From Rusavskia elegans (taxonomy: Eukaryota > Ascomycota > Lecanoromycetes > Teloschistales > Teloschistaceae), in the NCBI GenBank assembly GCA_011316305.1, contig SAUG01000035.1:186001-250000 (forward strand): 64,000 nucleotides of DNA, read 5' to 3'. The first letter of the stretch is position 1; every line of letters starts with the position of its first letter. Under the pieces are notes generated by a model that worked only from the letters and a program-made list of their open reading frames with translations, made no database searches and was not told the origin of the DNA. Below are positions 39,557-49,108 of this stretch, one piece after another. Both the position numbers and the translations under genes were made by a program.

Positions 39557-41412
39557 ATGTCTGGCGGACTAGGAAAAAAAGTCTGTGTGATTGGTGCCGG
39601 AGGCCTTGGCCTGGCCGCTGTGAAGAACCTCTTAGAGACAGGTTTCGATGTAACGGCGTTCGAGCGGGCAAGCTATATTGGTGGGCTTTGGCATGCAACC
39701 ACGGATCCGGATCAAACGTCTGTCCTTCCGCAGACCAGAGCCGTCCTTACCAAATACTCGGTTCGTTTCCCCAGTGTCGTTAAGTTCTCGCCCCTTGATT
39801 AACGCATGGGACTTCAGGTGGCATACACCGACTTTCCTATGAGCGAGGGTAGGTCATGGTACTGTGCAAGATATGGAGGTCATCTCATTGAGCTTACTTG
39901 TGTAGAATCCGAAAGATTCCCAACCGCAGCTGAAATGTGCGAATACGTCGAAGCATATGCAAAACACTTCGGCCTCCACCGACACATTCGTCTGAACACC
40001 ACAGTGGTCAGGGTCCTGAGGGATGAGACCGACAGCAAATGGCTTATTGAGGTTCGGCCGAAGGGATCACATGGCGTACCGACTGAAACACATTCTTTCG
40101 ACAGACTCGTTTTTGCTACGGGCATTCATTTGAAGTTGAACTGGCCCGATATCAAAGGCCGGCAGAGGTTTGCCGGCGAGATCATCCATGGCCTGCGGAT
40201 GAAGGAGCCATCCAAATACAAGGGCAAAAGAGTCTTGATCATGGGCCTCGCCCTCACCGGAGCTGATTGTGCTCGCCACCTAGCACGTGAGGGCGCAGAG
40301 CAAGTGTACTGTAGTCATCGCCGGCAGGTCCGCCTTGTAAGTGTAACAAATTTCTTCGGATATCTTGACAGACAGAAGGAACAGTCGCTTACGTGTGTTT
40401 CAAGATCCCACGTGTAGTAGAAGGCAGGCCGCTGGCGCCACCTTTGCGCAGTAAATTGTTTAATGAACGCATCGAGGCGTTGGCCCCTGCCATCTCACGA
40501 GCTATGGCGAAGCGATTCCTGCAGTCCATTCAAGAAAAGTCATACCCGGAGATGAAAAATCATCCAATACTGAACCGGGCCACTCGAAAGGACGTCCCCG
40601 TCGATACTCGCATCCCGGTCTATGCGGACAACCTCGTTCCACTTCTTAAAACGGGTCAGGTGAAATCTGTCCAGGCGGTCGACGAAATCATCAGTGCGCA
40701 CTCAATCAGACTGACAGACGGTACCGTGTTAGATAACATCGATGCTATCATATGCGCAACCGGTGCGACCACCGATGCTTCTGCGCTGCTTCCGTCTCAA
40801 TGCGACCCTGCGAATCCTGACCTGGCCCCTGATGTGTTTGCTCTAATCCCAGAAAGGTACAGAAAGCAAAGACCGGTGCTGAGGCTCTATCAAAACTGGC
40901 TGTCCCTCCAGTATCCGCATTCGCTCGCCATTCTAGGCTATGCTGTGCGAATTCAGGGATCATTCCCACTCGGAGATGTCGTGTCAAGCGCAATGGCACA
41001 GCTTTGGAGCGGCGGATATCCGATGCCGTCGCATGCAGAGATGGAGCGAAACGTCGATGCGCACTATCGCCATGTGGCCAAGCTACTGAAACATGGCGAT
41101 GTGATGTTCCCAGGGCGTATACCGGGCCTGGAATGGGAGCATTGGCACGACAAGGTTGCCGGTGCTGGCGTCTATGATCGGCTGGGCAACTGGTGGAGTC
41201 GGGACTCATGGAAGCTGTGGTGGACGGATCCTAAGCTGTACAAGCTGCTAATGGATGGCACGTCGTCGCCGCACTTATTTCGCTTGTTTGACACTGGCAA
41301 AGGAAGGAAACGGTGGGATGGTGCGCGGGCTGCGATTGAAAAGGCGAGTAGCGCCGAGGAAGAGACGATAGAAAAGTGGAAGCGCCAACAGGCAGGGAAG
41401 GAGAAGTACTAG
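39557..41412 (+). CDS. FAD-dependent monooxygenase (FMO-like)
   Basis: Class B flavin monooxygenase relative; would use FAD, NADPH and O2 to oxidise N, S or a carbonyl. Exons 39557-39760, 39818-39848, 39906-40336 and 40372-41412 give 568 aa. GAGGLGLAAVKNLLE is the FAD-binding Rossmann motif. RFAGEIIHGLRMKEPSKY fits the FMO signature FxGxxxHxxxY/F, and FATGIH the ATG-type motif. The second Rossmann motif reads GLALTGAD rather than GxGxSG, so NADPH use may be altered. Exon 2 is only 31 nt. The last intron is 35 bp if GTAAGT at 40337 is the donor; a donor at 40328 (45 bp) also keeps the frame. Convergent with the next gene; transcribed away from the MFS gene. Confidence 0.9.
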
Positions 41413-41810
41413 GAAACATTGTACTCAACAAAAACAACAGAAAGGTACGGGATCTTTTCTCGGAGCACAGTGGGTGTAATACCTCGCGAAACTACCGGTA
41501 GGTACCGAGAACGAGGACCGTGAATTATTGCACCTACTGGCTGAGAAGCATGCTATTGGAATATGGAAATTCAGTCATCACGTTTGATTATGTAATCTCA
41601 GTGAGGATCAGGAGGTTCATCTGGGACCAATCGCTTAGCGGCGACTAGCCTGTTTAGGCATAGTAGCCTTGGCATTGGCCTTTTGACGTCTTCTGGTTCT
41701 CCAGCACATAGATTCTTAGATAATTCAATCAGTGCCTACTCTACCATTTTATTACATGCTAGTAGATTGTACATCCGACAGTCGTTTTGTGATGGGACGA
41801 GTTTCGCATG
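41413..41810. other. Convergent intergenic region
   Basis: 398 bp between the stop codons of the FAD monooxygenase and the FMN enzyme. It holds a MITE-like copy at 41468-41539; nothing else was recognised. Confidence 0.6.
41468..41539. mobile_element. MITE-like element, copy 2 (72 bp)
   Basis: CAGTGGGTGTAAT at the left and ATTGCACCTACTG at the right form an imperfect inverted repeat. The centre shares CTACCGGTAGGTACCGAG with copy 1 at 34383. It is about 29 bp shorter than copy 1 because an internal stretch is missing. Like copy 1, it lies between convergent gene ends. Confidence 0.8.
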
Positions 41811-43112
41811 TCACAATCTAGCCAATGGCCCATCATTCCTAACCACACCTAGACTTGCTCTACTAATGTCTTTCACAGTCCGGCAACCGGCGAGTTTCAT
41901 GCACCGTACAAAGTCTTCGTAGAGCACCTGCAATATGAGATCCATACCTTTTTCGCCATTATACTGGAGCAGAAGTTAGAGGAGATATTTGAGGAAGAGG
42001 GCCAGAGTACTGACAGCCAATGCCCAGAGCGCCGGTCGACCCAGCCAGCAATGCTCCGCCCCTAGAGCTATCGCCTTGAAGATATCGGATCCCGTTCGAA
42101 TCCCACCATCGATGTGCACCTTCAACCGCCCATTCGCCGCCTCGACACATTCTGGTAGAGCGTCAATCGTAGCCGGCACGCCATCCAGCTGCCTTCCGCC
42201 GTGATTGCTAACGATGATTCCCTGACAGCCCATCTCAACCGCCTTGTGCGTGTCCTCGGCAGTCAGCACTCCCTTGATCCAGACCTCCATCTTGGTTTGG
42301 CTCTTGAACCAGGCAATGTCGCGCTCCCAGTTTTGGCTGTCGTCCAGCGTGTCCTGGCCTACGGCGTCGTTGCTCTGCGCCCGCAACCGTTCGGCCGTCC
42401 AGCCGATATTGGGGAAGCCCTGGTCGCTGGGTATACGAAAGTCGTCTTTCCACTCCCGGTATCGCACGCCAAGTGCGGGAGAGTCGGCGGTTAGGAAGAT
42501 GGCCTTGCAGCCCTGCGCTTCGGCCTCCTTGATGAGCTTCGCTGCCATGACGCGGTTCTTGAAGGGGTACATCTGTATCGCGTATGTCATATTCGAATCG
42601 ACCGACTTACCGGCGTTGCGAATGTCTTTGACCGCTTTGCTAGCGAGGCTGCTGATGGCCATGTTGATGCCCTTTCGCGCACAGGCCCGGGAGGTGGCGA
42701 TCTCGGCGTCCTGGTGGGCAATGAATTGGACAGCCGGTGCAATGCCCACGGGGAAAGCGACTTCGCGGCCCAGGCATTCAACAGAGGGACAACATTTGGA
42801 CACGTCGACAAGCACGCGCGGTCTGATTCTGTATTTGCTGAAGGCGGACGAGTTCTCTCTCACCGTGATTTGATCCGTGGCGCCGTCGTTGTAGTAGTCT
42901 GATAGATGCCTCAGTCAGTGGACCGTACCAATTTGCGCTTCTGTACCAATGGTGACAAGTCTTTCCAACAGGGCAGACTCACTCCTATACACTCGAGGTA
43001 GTTTTCGGTCCGCGATTTCTTTAAAGTCCTGAACGCACATCATCCTCTTGCCTGTCGTCTCATCCTTCTCCGTCGTCACCGGCTCCTTGTTCTCCGCCAC
43101 CTGTTTCAACAT
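41811..43112 (-). CDS. FMN-dependent alpha-hydroxy-acid dehydrogenase/oxidase
   Basis: Oxidises an alpha-hydroxy acid to the 2-oxo acid (lactate/glycolate/mandelate oxidase family, without the cytochrome b5 domain of cytochrome b2). Exons 43112-42983, 42898-42015 and 41963-41811 give 388 aa, the family length. VQDFKEIADRKLPR and, after splicing, NYYNDGATDQ form the N-terminal block. FPVGIAPA, IFLTADSPALGVRY, WIKGV, the catalytic base His in IIVSNHGGRQLDG and HIDGGIRTGSDIFKAIALGA complete the FMN barrel. The third exon, read after a GTCAGT donor, supplies the expected tail (YNGEKG...CMKLAGCRTVKDI); without it the protein would end in an unrelated hydrophobic run. It could feed a 2-oxo acid to an aminotransferase (inference). 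Confidence 0.93.
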
Positions 43113-43672
43113 CTCGAAAGACTTAACCTTAGGTGGTTAGTGATCGAAAAGGAGTAGAGATTCCAATCTTTTTTTCTTATCGCGGTCACAGTATATTAAG
43201 GGGCGGCTTCTAATCGAATTCTACCGTGTCTCGTCCAGCAGCGTACTACGCCGCCCTTCTCGCCTCTAATTCCCTGCCTTCGGCCGCAACCCCACTTACC
43301 TAGCAGCAGGCGTGGGATGATTTCCATGTTCATCATCAGCTTCAGGGCTGTAATCTTCATCATGACAATGCTGACAAAATGCTGACAGTACCAATCGAGA
43401 CCCTGCGGTAAGCTCGATAATACACAGCCTCAGCTCGATGCATTAGCTGTGGGCCGCCCCACTCAATGCTGTTTTCATGGTATGTAAGCCCCGTCTTACA
43501 TGTATGCAGCTGACAATACATCCTTGTCCCTCGTACTGGGATCAAGCATCGAAGCATCAACGTCAACCTCAACGATGGAACAGAGACCTATTACTGAATC
43601 GATACTTCAGAACAACGCAGTGTTTCAGAGCAATAGATACCTCCTGTTACTGCGAGGAATTTCTTTTTCAAA
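43113..43672. promoter_or_regulatory. Bidirectional promoter region FMN enzyme/gamma-synthase
   Basis: 560 bp between divergent start codons. A TATATTAAG-like element lies near 43,191 for the minus-strand gene. No other motif could be supported. Confidence 0.45.
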
Positions 43673-45544
43673 ATGACCACAACCACTACGCTGACTAATA
43701 CTACCGCCTTTTCTACTTTCTCAGAACCCCATTCTCTCCCGCTCGGGGAATCCCTACCATCCAATGACAAACATGTATGTGATACCGGCTTGATCACTGG
43801 TATAATGACTGATTTTGAACACCTAGGCCGTCAGCGTCTCTCTTCCAACATGGGACGATATTGTGCGTTATATGGCGGCCGACAAAGACATTCACGACAA
43901 ATTGCAATGTGATTATCCGAGGCATGTCCCCATCTCATCGTTCAAACTCACCATCTTTCTGACGGGGGACTAACGGGGGGTTTGATCTGCTGCAGATTCT
44001 ATCAACACGCAAGCGTTCAGAAGTTGAACGACGCCGTTCTTCACCGTATTGGAGCCCCTGAAACGTACCGCTGCGCCATATTTCCTTCTGAAGATGGTAT
44101 GAGACGATGTAGCCAGTATCTTCGCCAAAAGACCAGTCATGATGGCCCCGAAAGACAAAAACTCCCCATCCAGGAAGTGTCGTTCCGTTTGGCCCAGCCA
44201 TCAGCAGCTACGGTGGAGAATGTCAAGTGGGCTCGGTTCAGTGCCGTGATCTATTCCGAACCTCTTACCGATTATGCCAGTGAGGTCTGGGGTTGGATGG
44301 GCGACGGCATCTCCAGTCGCCATGCCGATTTCTGCTTAGACAGATTTCGTTTCATGGAGTCCGTCCCATTGTCCGCCGATGACGATTCTTCCTCGTCGTT
44401 AACTTTGCAATCGCATGCAAGTCGTAATGAGGCCGACACGATGATCTCCACAGTGCCCTGGGCACCTTCTGATACTGACACCAAGGGCAAGATCAAGACG
44501 CTTATTGCAAATTGGGTGACGTCGCAGAAGCCGGGCCAAGGAGTCGTCAGCCCACACGACCATGTCTTTCTTTACCCCAAGGGCATGTGCGCAATCGGCG
44601 CCATAGCAAGAACCCTCGTCCCAACAACCTGCACCCGTGCATCCGAGGCCGTCATATTCGGCTGGCCATATGGCTCAACGCCCAAATGCGTGCAAGCAAG
44701 CGGCTACGAGCGCTTCACCTTCTACTCCCAAGGCACATCCCAAGACCTCGACGAACTCGAATCATCCCTCAAATCCGGCCACCGCATCGCATCTCTCTTC
44801 TGCGAAGTCCCCTCCAACCCCCTCTGCGCGACTCCAGATCTGCACCGTATCCGTAACCTCGCCGATAAATACCATTTCGCCATCATCTGCGACGACACCA
44901 TCGGCACCTTCATCAACGTCGATGTCCTCCCCTACGTCGACGTCATCATAACCAGTCTCACAAAAATATTCAGCGGAGCTTGCAACGTCATGGCCGGTAG
45001 CGTCGTTCTCAACGCCCTTTCCCCCTTCTACAAGAAATTACACTCCGCGCTCACCACCACCCACGAAGATCATCTCTTCCCCCTCGACGCCCAAATCCTC
45101 TTCCACAACTCCCTCTCCTTCCCCTCCCGCGTGGCAAAAACAAACCTCACCGCCCTCTCCATAATCACATTCCTACAAACCCAACCCCCATCCCTAATCG
45201 CCCAAATAAACCACCCAACCATTGTCTCCAGCTTTCCCCTCTACGAACGATACCTTCGACGTCCCGACGGAGGCTACGGCTCTCTCATCAGCGTCGTTTT
45301 CCGCACCGTGGATATCGCAAAGAACTTTTATAATAATGTGGACTTATGTAAGGGACCTAGTTTCGGCGCGAATTTCACGTTGGTACTACCGTATTCGCAG
45401 TTGGCGCATGCGTTTGAGTTGGATTGGGCGGAGGGGAAGGGGGTGGCGAAGCATATTATACGGATTAGTGTGGGGTTGGAGGATGAGGGGATTTTGATTG
45501 GGAAGTTGGAAAGGGCATTGATACAAAGTACTCCAGCTAAATAA
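43673..45544 (+). CDS. Cystathionine gamma-synthase-like PLP enzyme
   Basis: Cys/Met-metabolism PLP family. Members make a vinylglycine-type intermediate from an O-acyl-homoserine and replace the gamma group with a sulfur or carbon nucleophile. Exons 43673-43774, 43827-43921 and 43996-45544 give 581 aa. This is close to the long fungal cystathionine gamma-synthases, with their extra N-terminal part. HAVSVSLPTWDDIVRYM and YPRFYQH are restored by splicing. Later blocks are ISSRHADFC, CEVPSNPLCATPDL, the PLP-phosphate region ICDDTIGTF and Lys389 in SLTKIFSG. Intron 2 starts with GC, not GT, and only this GC-AG splice keeps the frame. Its presence in a PKS cluster suggests formation of an unusual gamma-substituted amino acid rather than methionine synthesis (inference). 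It ends 34 bp from the stop of the convergent NRPS-like gene. Confidence 0.9.
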
Positions 45545-45578
45545 CAAAACAACAAATCAAGATAATTTTTTCGCTATG

Positions 45579-48443
45579 CTATGCATTCCACCAAAGAGGA
45601 CGTATATCCAACGCCGTCTTCATCATAGACACATTCTCTGTCAATCTCGAACCACCCTCCTTTTTGATCATCTTCATCATCTGTCGTATCGTGACATTGT
45701 TGCTGAGGACATCTTGCACAGTGAGAACCAGACCTTCGTTTCGACAGCGCGCGACAAGGTCCATGGCTGAGAAGGAATCCCCGCCTAGTACAGAGAAACT
45801 TTCATCGACGCGGATGACATTATCCGTTGTGTTCTTCTTTTCGCTGAGATTGTCGTGTTTGTTGATGTTGAGGACTTGGTCCCAGATATTTTGTAATCGC
45901 TTCTCAACGGCAGCGTCATTATCGTCGTCGTTATGTTTTTCTGATTCATTAGGGCGGTCCTGCTGCATCACCTCTTCTTTTTCCTCTTCTTCTGCTTCTG
46001 TTTGGGGCAGGCTTTCCACCGTTGTCAGACTCTCAACAAACTTCTTCACCAAGACGCGATTCATCTTGCCCGAGATCAATAACGGAATATGTTGCACCAC
46101 CACCCACGCCTGAGGGAGCATGTACGATGGAAGTTTGTCGGATAGAAAACCCTTGATCTCCGCCACTTCTGCGGTGCATGATTCTTCAACCATAGAGATC
46201 GATATTTCTTCTTCGTTGTTCCCCTTGGTGACATTGTTGCTGCTGCTGATAGTGGTGGGAACCACCACAATCGCCACAAGTCGTTTCGCATATACTCCCG
46301 CGCTGGGCAACAAGACCATCGATTGCCGCACCAAAGGATGTGAAGCCAAATGATGTTCAATCTCTCCAATCTCGATCCGGCGGCCATGTAGTTTGATCTG
46401 TGTATCCTTGCGACCAACGAAACTCACCGTGCCGTCGTTGTTATACCTCACCAAATCGCCCGACTTATAGAATCTTCTTCTTTGCTCAGACTCAGACCGA
46501 GACTCCGATTCCATCCATTTCGGATTCTCAACAAAGTTTTGTTTCGTTTGCTCAGTATCCAAATATCCTCTTGCGAGCACAGGGCCTTCGATGAGTAATT
46601 CCCCAATACACCCCATGGGGACAAGGCGATTGTGATCGGTGCTTCTGGTAATCCATAATCGCGCTCCGTAACCATGTCCGATGTTATTCGCCTGGCTGTC
46701 AACTCTCAGACCCGTTTGTGCCGTACACCAGATCGTGCATTCAGAAGGCCCATACAACGCATTCAAAACCACTTTCCCCGCCCAACGCTCCAGATTCTCC
46801 TGTATAAGCGCCTCCCCGCCCAAAAGAAGCGTCAAAAGACAGGGTACATCCCTCGGGTAAAGAATGCGCGCGACGCTGGGAATTAAGCATGCCGTATTGA
46901 CATTCATGCGGACAATAGCTCCCGCTAGGTCATTGACACGTTCGTGTTCAGAAGGCACGCAGATGCAACCTCCTTGCGAGAGCGTGACGAAGATGTCGCC
47001 GAAGCTGAGGTCGAAGATGTAGGAGGCGAATTGGAGGACGCGGGAGGTGCTGGTGATGCGCATGGGGGAGGCGAGGGCGGAGACGGCGGTGCAGAGAGCG
47101 CGGTGTTCGATCATGATGCCTTTGGGGATACCGGTGCTGCCGGATGTGAAGTGTATGTATGCGGTGTTTGAGGGGATAACACGACATGCAGTGAGAGAGA
47201 GAGTCGTGGGAGGTAATGGAAGTTTTTCGAGGTACGTCGGATCCATTGCAACAATGTGCTTCCCCTGAAACATGTCTTCAAAGAGATGACGGTGTGTCGG
47301 CTGCACCAGTACCAAGGGGGCATTCGTAGCTTGGATAATGTTCTTAATGCGATTGATGGGATACGCCGGGTCGACGGCGACGAATGCTCCACCAGCCTTG
47401 AATATGGCCAGCATCGAAACCATAGCAATAGAGGACTTGTCGAAGCAAATGAGAACGGGTGTCTCTGGTACCACAACGCCCAGATGATTGGCAAGATGGT
47501 TCGCCAACTTCGTTGTGATAGTGTCAAGCTCACGGTAAGTGTAATCATGGCCATCCCATGAGCAAATGGCGGGAGCGTCGGGCGTTTTGAGGACGATCTG
47601 TTCGAACAAATGGTGGAAGCAAGCATCGACCGCGCTCGGGAAGGACTGGTTCCAATTCATCACTGTCTCATAGTCGCACCGGGTAAAGGTATCCAAGTCG
47701 CCAACAGTGGTGGATTGAGGACCCGCCGCGGCCAGGGTTTCGAGTATCGTTTGGGCGAAGGTATGGGCAATATGGGCCGTTCGTGCTGCTGAGAACTTGG
47801 ATGTATTTGTGTGGATTGCCACCGCAACGGAACCATCATCATTGATCGATGCTTGGGCTAGAATATGGAAGCCTCCATTATTCTGTGCCGTGATTCCTGA
47901 TTGCTCAGAAAGACGCCGTTTAACTTGTAGGGCCGAGTCGAATAGTGGGTGGCCTTCGAGGCTTACAAGTTCCTGCATCTCTGCAATACCAATGGGATAG
48001 TCTCGATGACGGGTCCGGGCATTGTCCTGGTGTCCCATCATGTCCACCATGATCTGGCCAAGTATGCGTTCAGCAGTAACTTGTGTACGGCAGATGAGGA
48101 TATGATCATCATCGGCACCATCGTCGCCCTCGAAAAATCCAAACGATACATCTTCAACGCCAGCGTAACAGGCCACGACGACAGCCCAAGCGGTTTGAAA
48201 AAGACTGTCTAGTGTAACCTGATGCTGAGAGCAAAAGTCCTGAACGGCACAATGGTTGACGTTGTCCAGCTTGACAATGGCATCCTGGAAGTCGCCGTCT
48301 TGTAGGGTGGTAGTTGTAGATGTACGAGGTCCATCGTCCTTAGGGAACAAAGGGAAGTAAGATGGCTTGAAGTCATGAAGGAAGGTTTTCCAGTACTCGC
48401 TGGTCCGTTCGTGCAAAGACGCGTGACGCTGATTGTCTTTCAT
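45579..48443 (-). CDS. NRPS-like protein (partial C - A - T)
   Basis: Adenylates an amino acid and holds it on its carrier domain. Single exon, 954 aa. Residues 1 to about 245 match only the second lobe of a condensation domain (begins EYWKTFL; no HHxxxDG motif is present). The adenylation domain (about 270-790) has HFTSGSTGIPKG, FDLSFGDIF, ALYGPSECTIW, YKSGDLVRY and GRKDTQIKLHGRRIEIGE, with the catalytic Lys in PLLISGKMNR. An acidic linker follows, then the carrier with Ser890 in LGGDSFSAM. There is no thioesterase or reductase domain; it stops about 60 residues after the carrier serine. The Asp in FDLS is the usual alpha-amino-binding Asp235, so an amino acid is the likely substrate. By hand alignment the pocket reads roughly D-L-F-C-L-G-L-I-W-K, which I cannot assign. 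Confidence 0.92.
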   Translation of the reverse strand: MKDNQRHASLHERTSEYWKTFLHDFKPSYFPLFPKDDGPRTSTTTTLQDGDFQDAIVKLDNVNHCAVQDFCSQHQVTLDSLFQTAWAVVVACYAGVEDVSFGFFEGDDGADDDHILICRTQVTAERILGQIMVDMMGHQDNARTRHRDYPIGIAEMQELVSLEGHPLFDSALQVKRRLSEQSGITAQNNGGFHILAQASINDDGSVAVAIHTNTSKFSAARTAHIAHTFAQTILETLAAAGPQSTTVGDLDTFTRCDYETVMNWNQSFPSAVDACFHHLFEQIVLKTPDAPAICSWDGHDYTYRELDTITTKLANHLANHLGVVVPETPVLICFDKSSIAMVSMLAIFKAGGAFVAVDPAYPINRIKNIIQATNAPLVLVQPTHRHLFEDMFQGKHIVAMDPTYLEKLPLPPTTLSLTACRVIPSNTAYIHFTSGSTGIPKGIMIEHRALCTAVSALASPMRITSTSRVLQFASYIFDLSFGDIFVTLSQGGCICVPSEHERVNDLAGAIVRMNVNTACLIPSVARILYPRDVPCLLTLLLGGEALIQENLERWAGKVVLNALYGPSECTIWCTAQTGLRVDSQANNIGHGYGARLWITRSTDHNRLVPMGCIGELLIEGPVLARGYLDTEQTKQNFVENPKWMESESRSESEQRRRFYKSGDLVRYNNDGTVSFVGRKDTQIKLHGRRIEIGEIEHHLASHPLVRQSMVLLPSAGVYAKRLVAIVVVPTTISSSNNVTKGNNEEEISISMVEESCTAEVAEIKGFLSDKLPSYMLPQAWVVVQHIPLLISGKMNRVLVKKFVESLTTVESLPQTEAEEEEKEEVMQQDRPNESEKHNDDDNDAAVEKRLQNIWDQVLNINKHDNLSEKKNTTDNVIRVDESFSVLGGDSFSAMDLVARCRNEGLVLTVQDVLSNNVTIRQMMKMIKKEGGSRLTENVSMMKTALDIRPLWWNA

Positions 48444-49108
48444 AGCCGCTGTTATCGTAGATAATGATGGAGTAGTAATTACGGCCTTATCCTGCTGTTC
48501 TAGTTACGTATGAAAGGGAGGACTTCATGTACTAAGGGACAGACGGAAAATGGTCCACTCCCCACATGCCTCAGCATTATACATAGACTAAGAATACATT
48601 ATTGAGGCTGAATTTAGGTACCACTGCGGCCTCGGAGAGAAGAAACTGACGTACCCGATCGACATGCAGAATCCACCACCGGTAGACCGGCTTAGAGAGA
48701 TGGGCTGACAGACTATCTTCTTACAGTAATGCAAATGCGTGTATGTCAGCAAGTATATGCAGTCAATTTAGAGTATGACAAGCACATAGCTAGCGTGCAA
48801 ATGTGAAGTTATCAGCGCTTCACCAATGGGGCAAGACCGGAGAAGTTTAGCTTCCAGCCCATGGAGGTCTTCAACAAGTGATTATGAAATAAGTTGAGTA
48901 TGCAGTCAGAACGTGCGTCGGTCTCACATACTGTACTGCCGGTAGGCGGCGAAAGGCCCATTCCTACTCTGACTACTGTTTTCGTGCTGTTGTACCGTAC
49001 CTCGCTGTTAGATCTACTTATTCTTGCCTACGTTTTCGGCAGCCATATTTCTCTGCGTGAATCAATCATCCATCGAGGACTCAAGACTCACACGTGCCTG
49101 ACAGGAAC
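48444..49108. promoter_or_regulatory. Bidirectional promoter region NRPS-like/ATP-grasp
   Basis: 665 bp between divergent start codons. GTTACGTA at 48503-48510 resembles a bZIP (Yap/CRE-like) site. A short reading frame here (from 48,894) has no family features. Confidence 0.45.
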
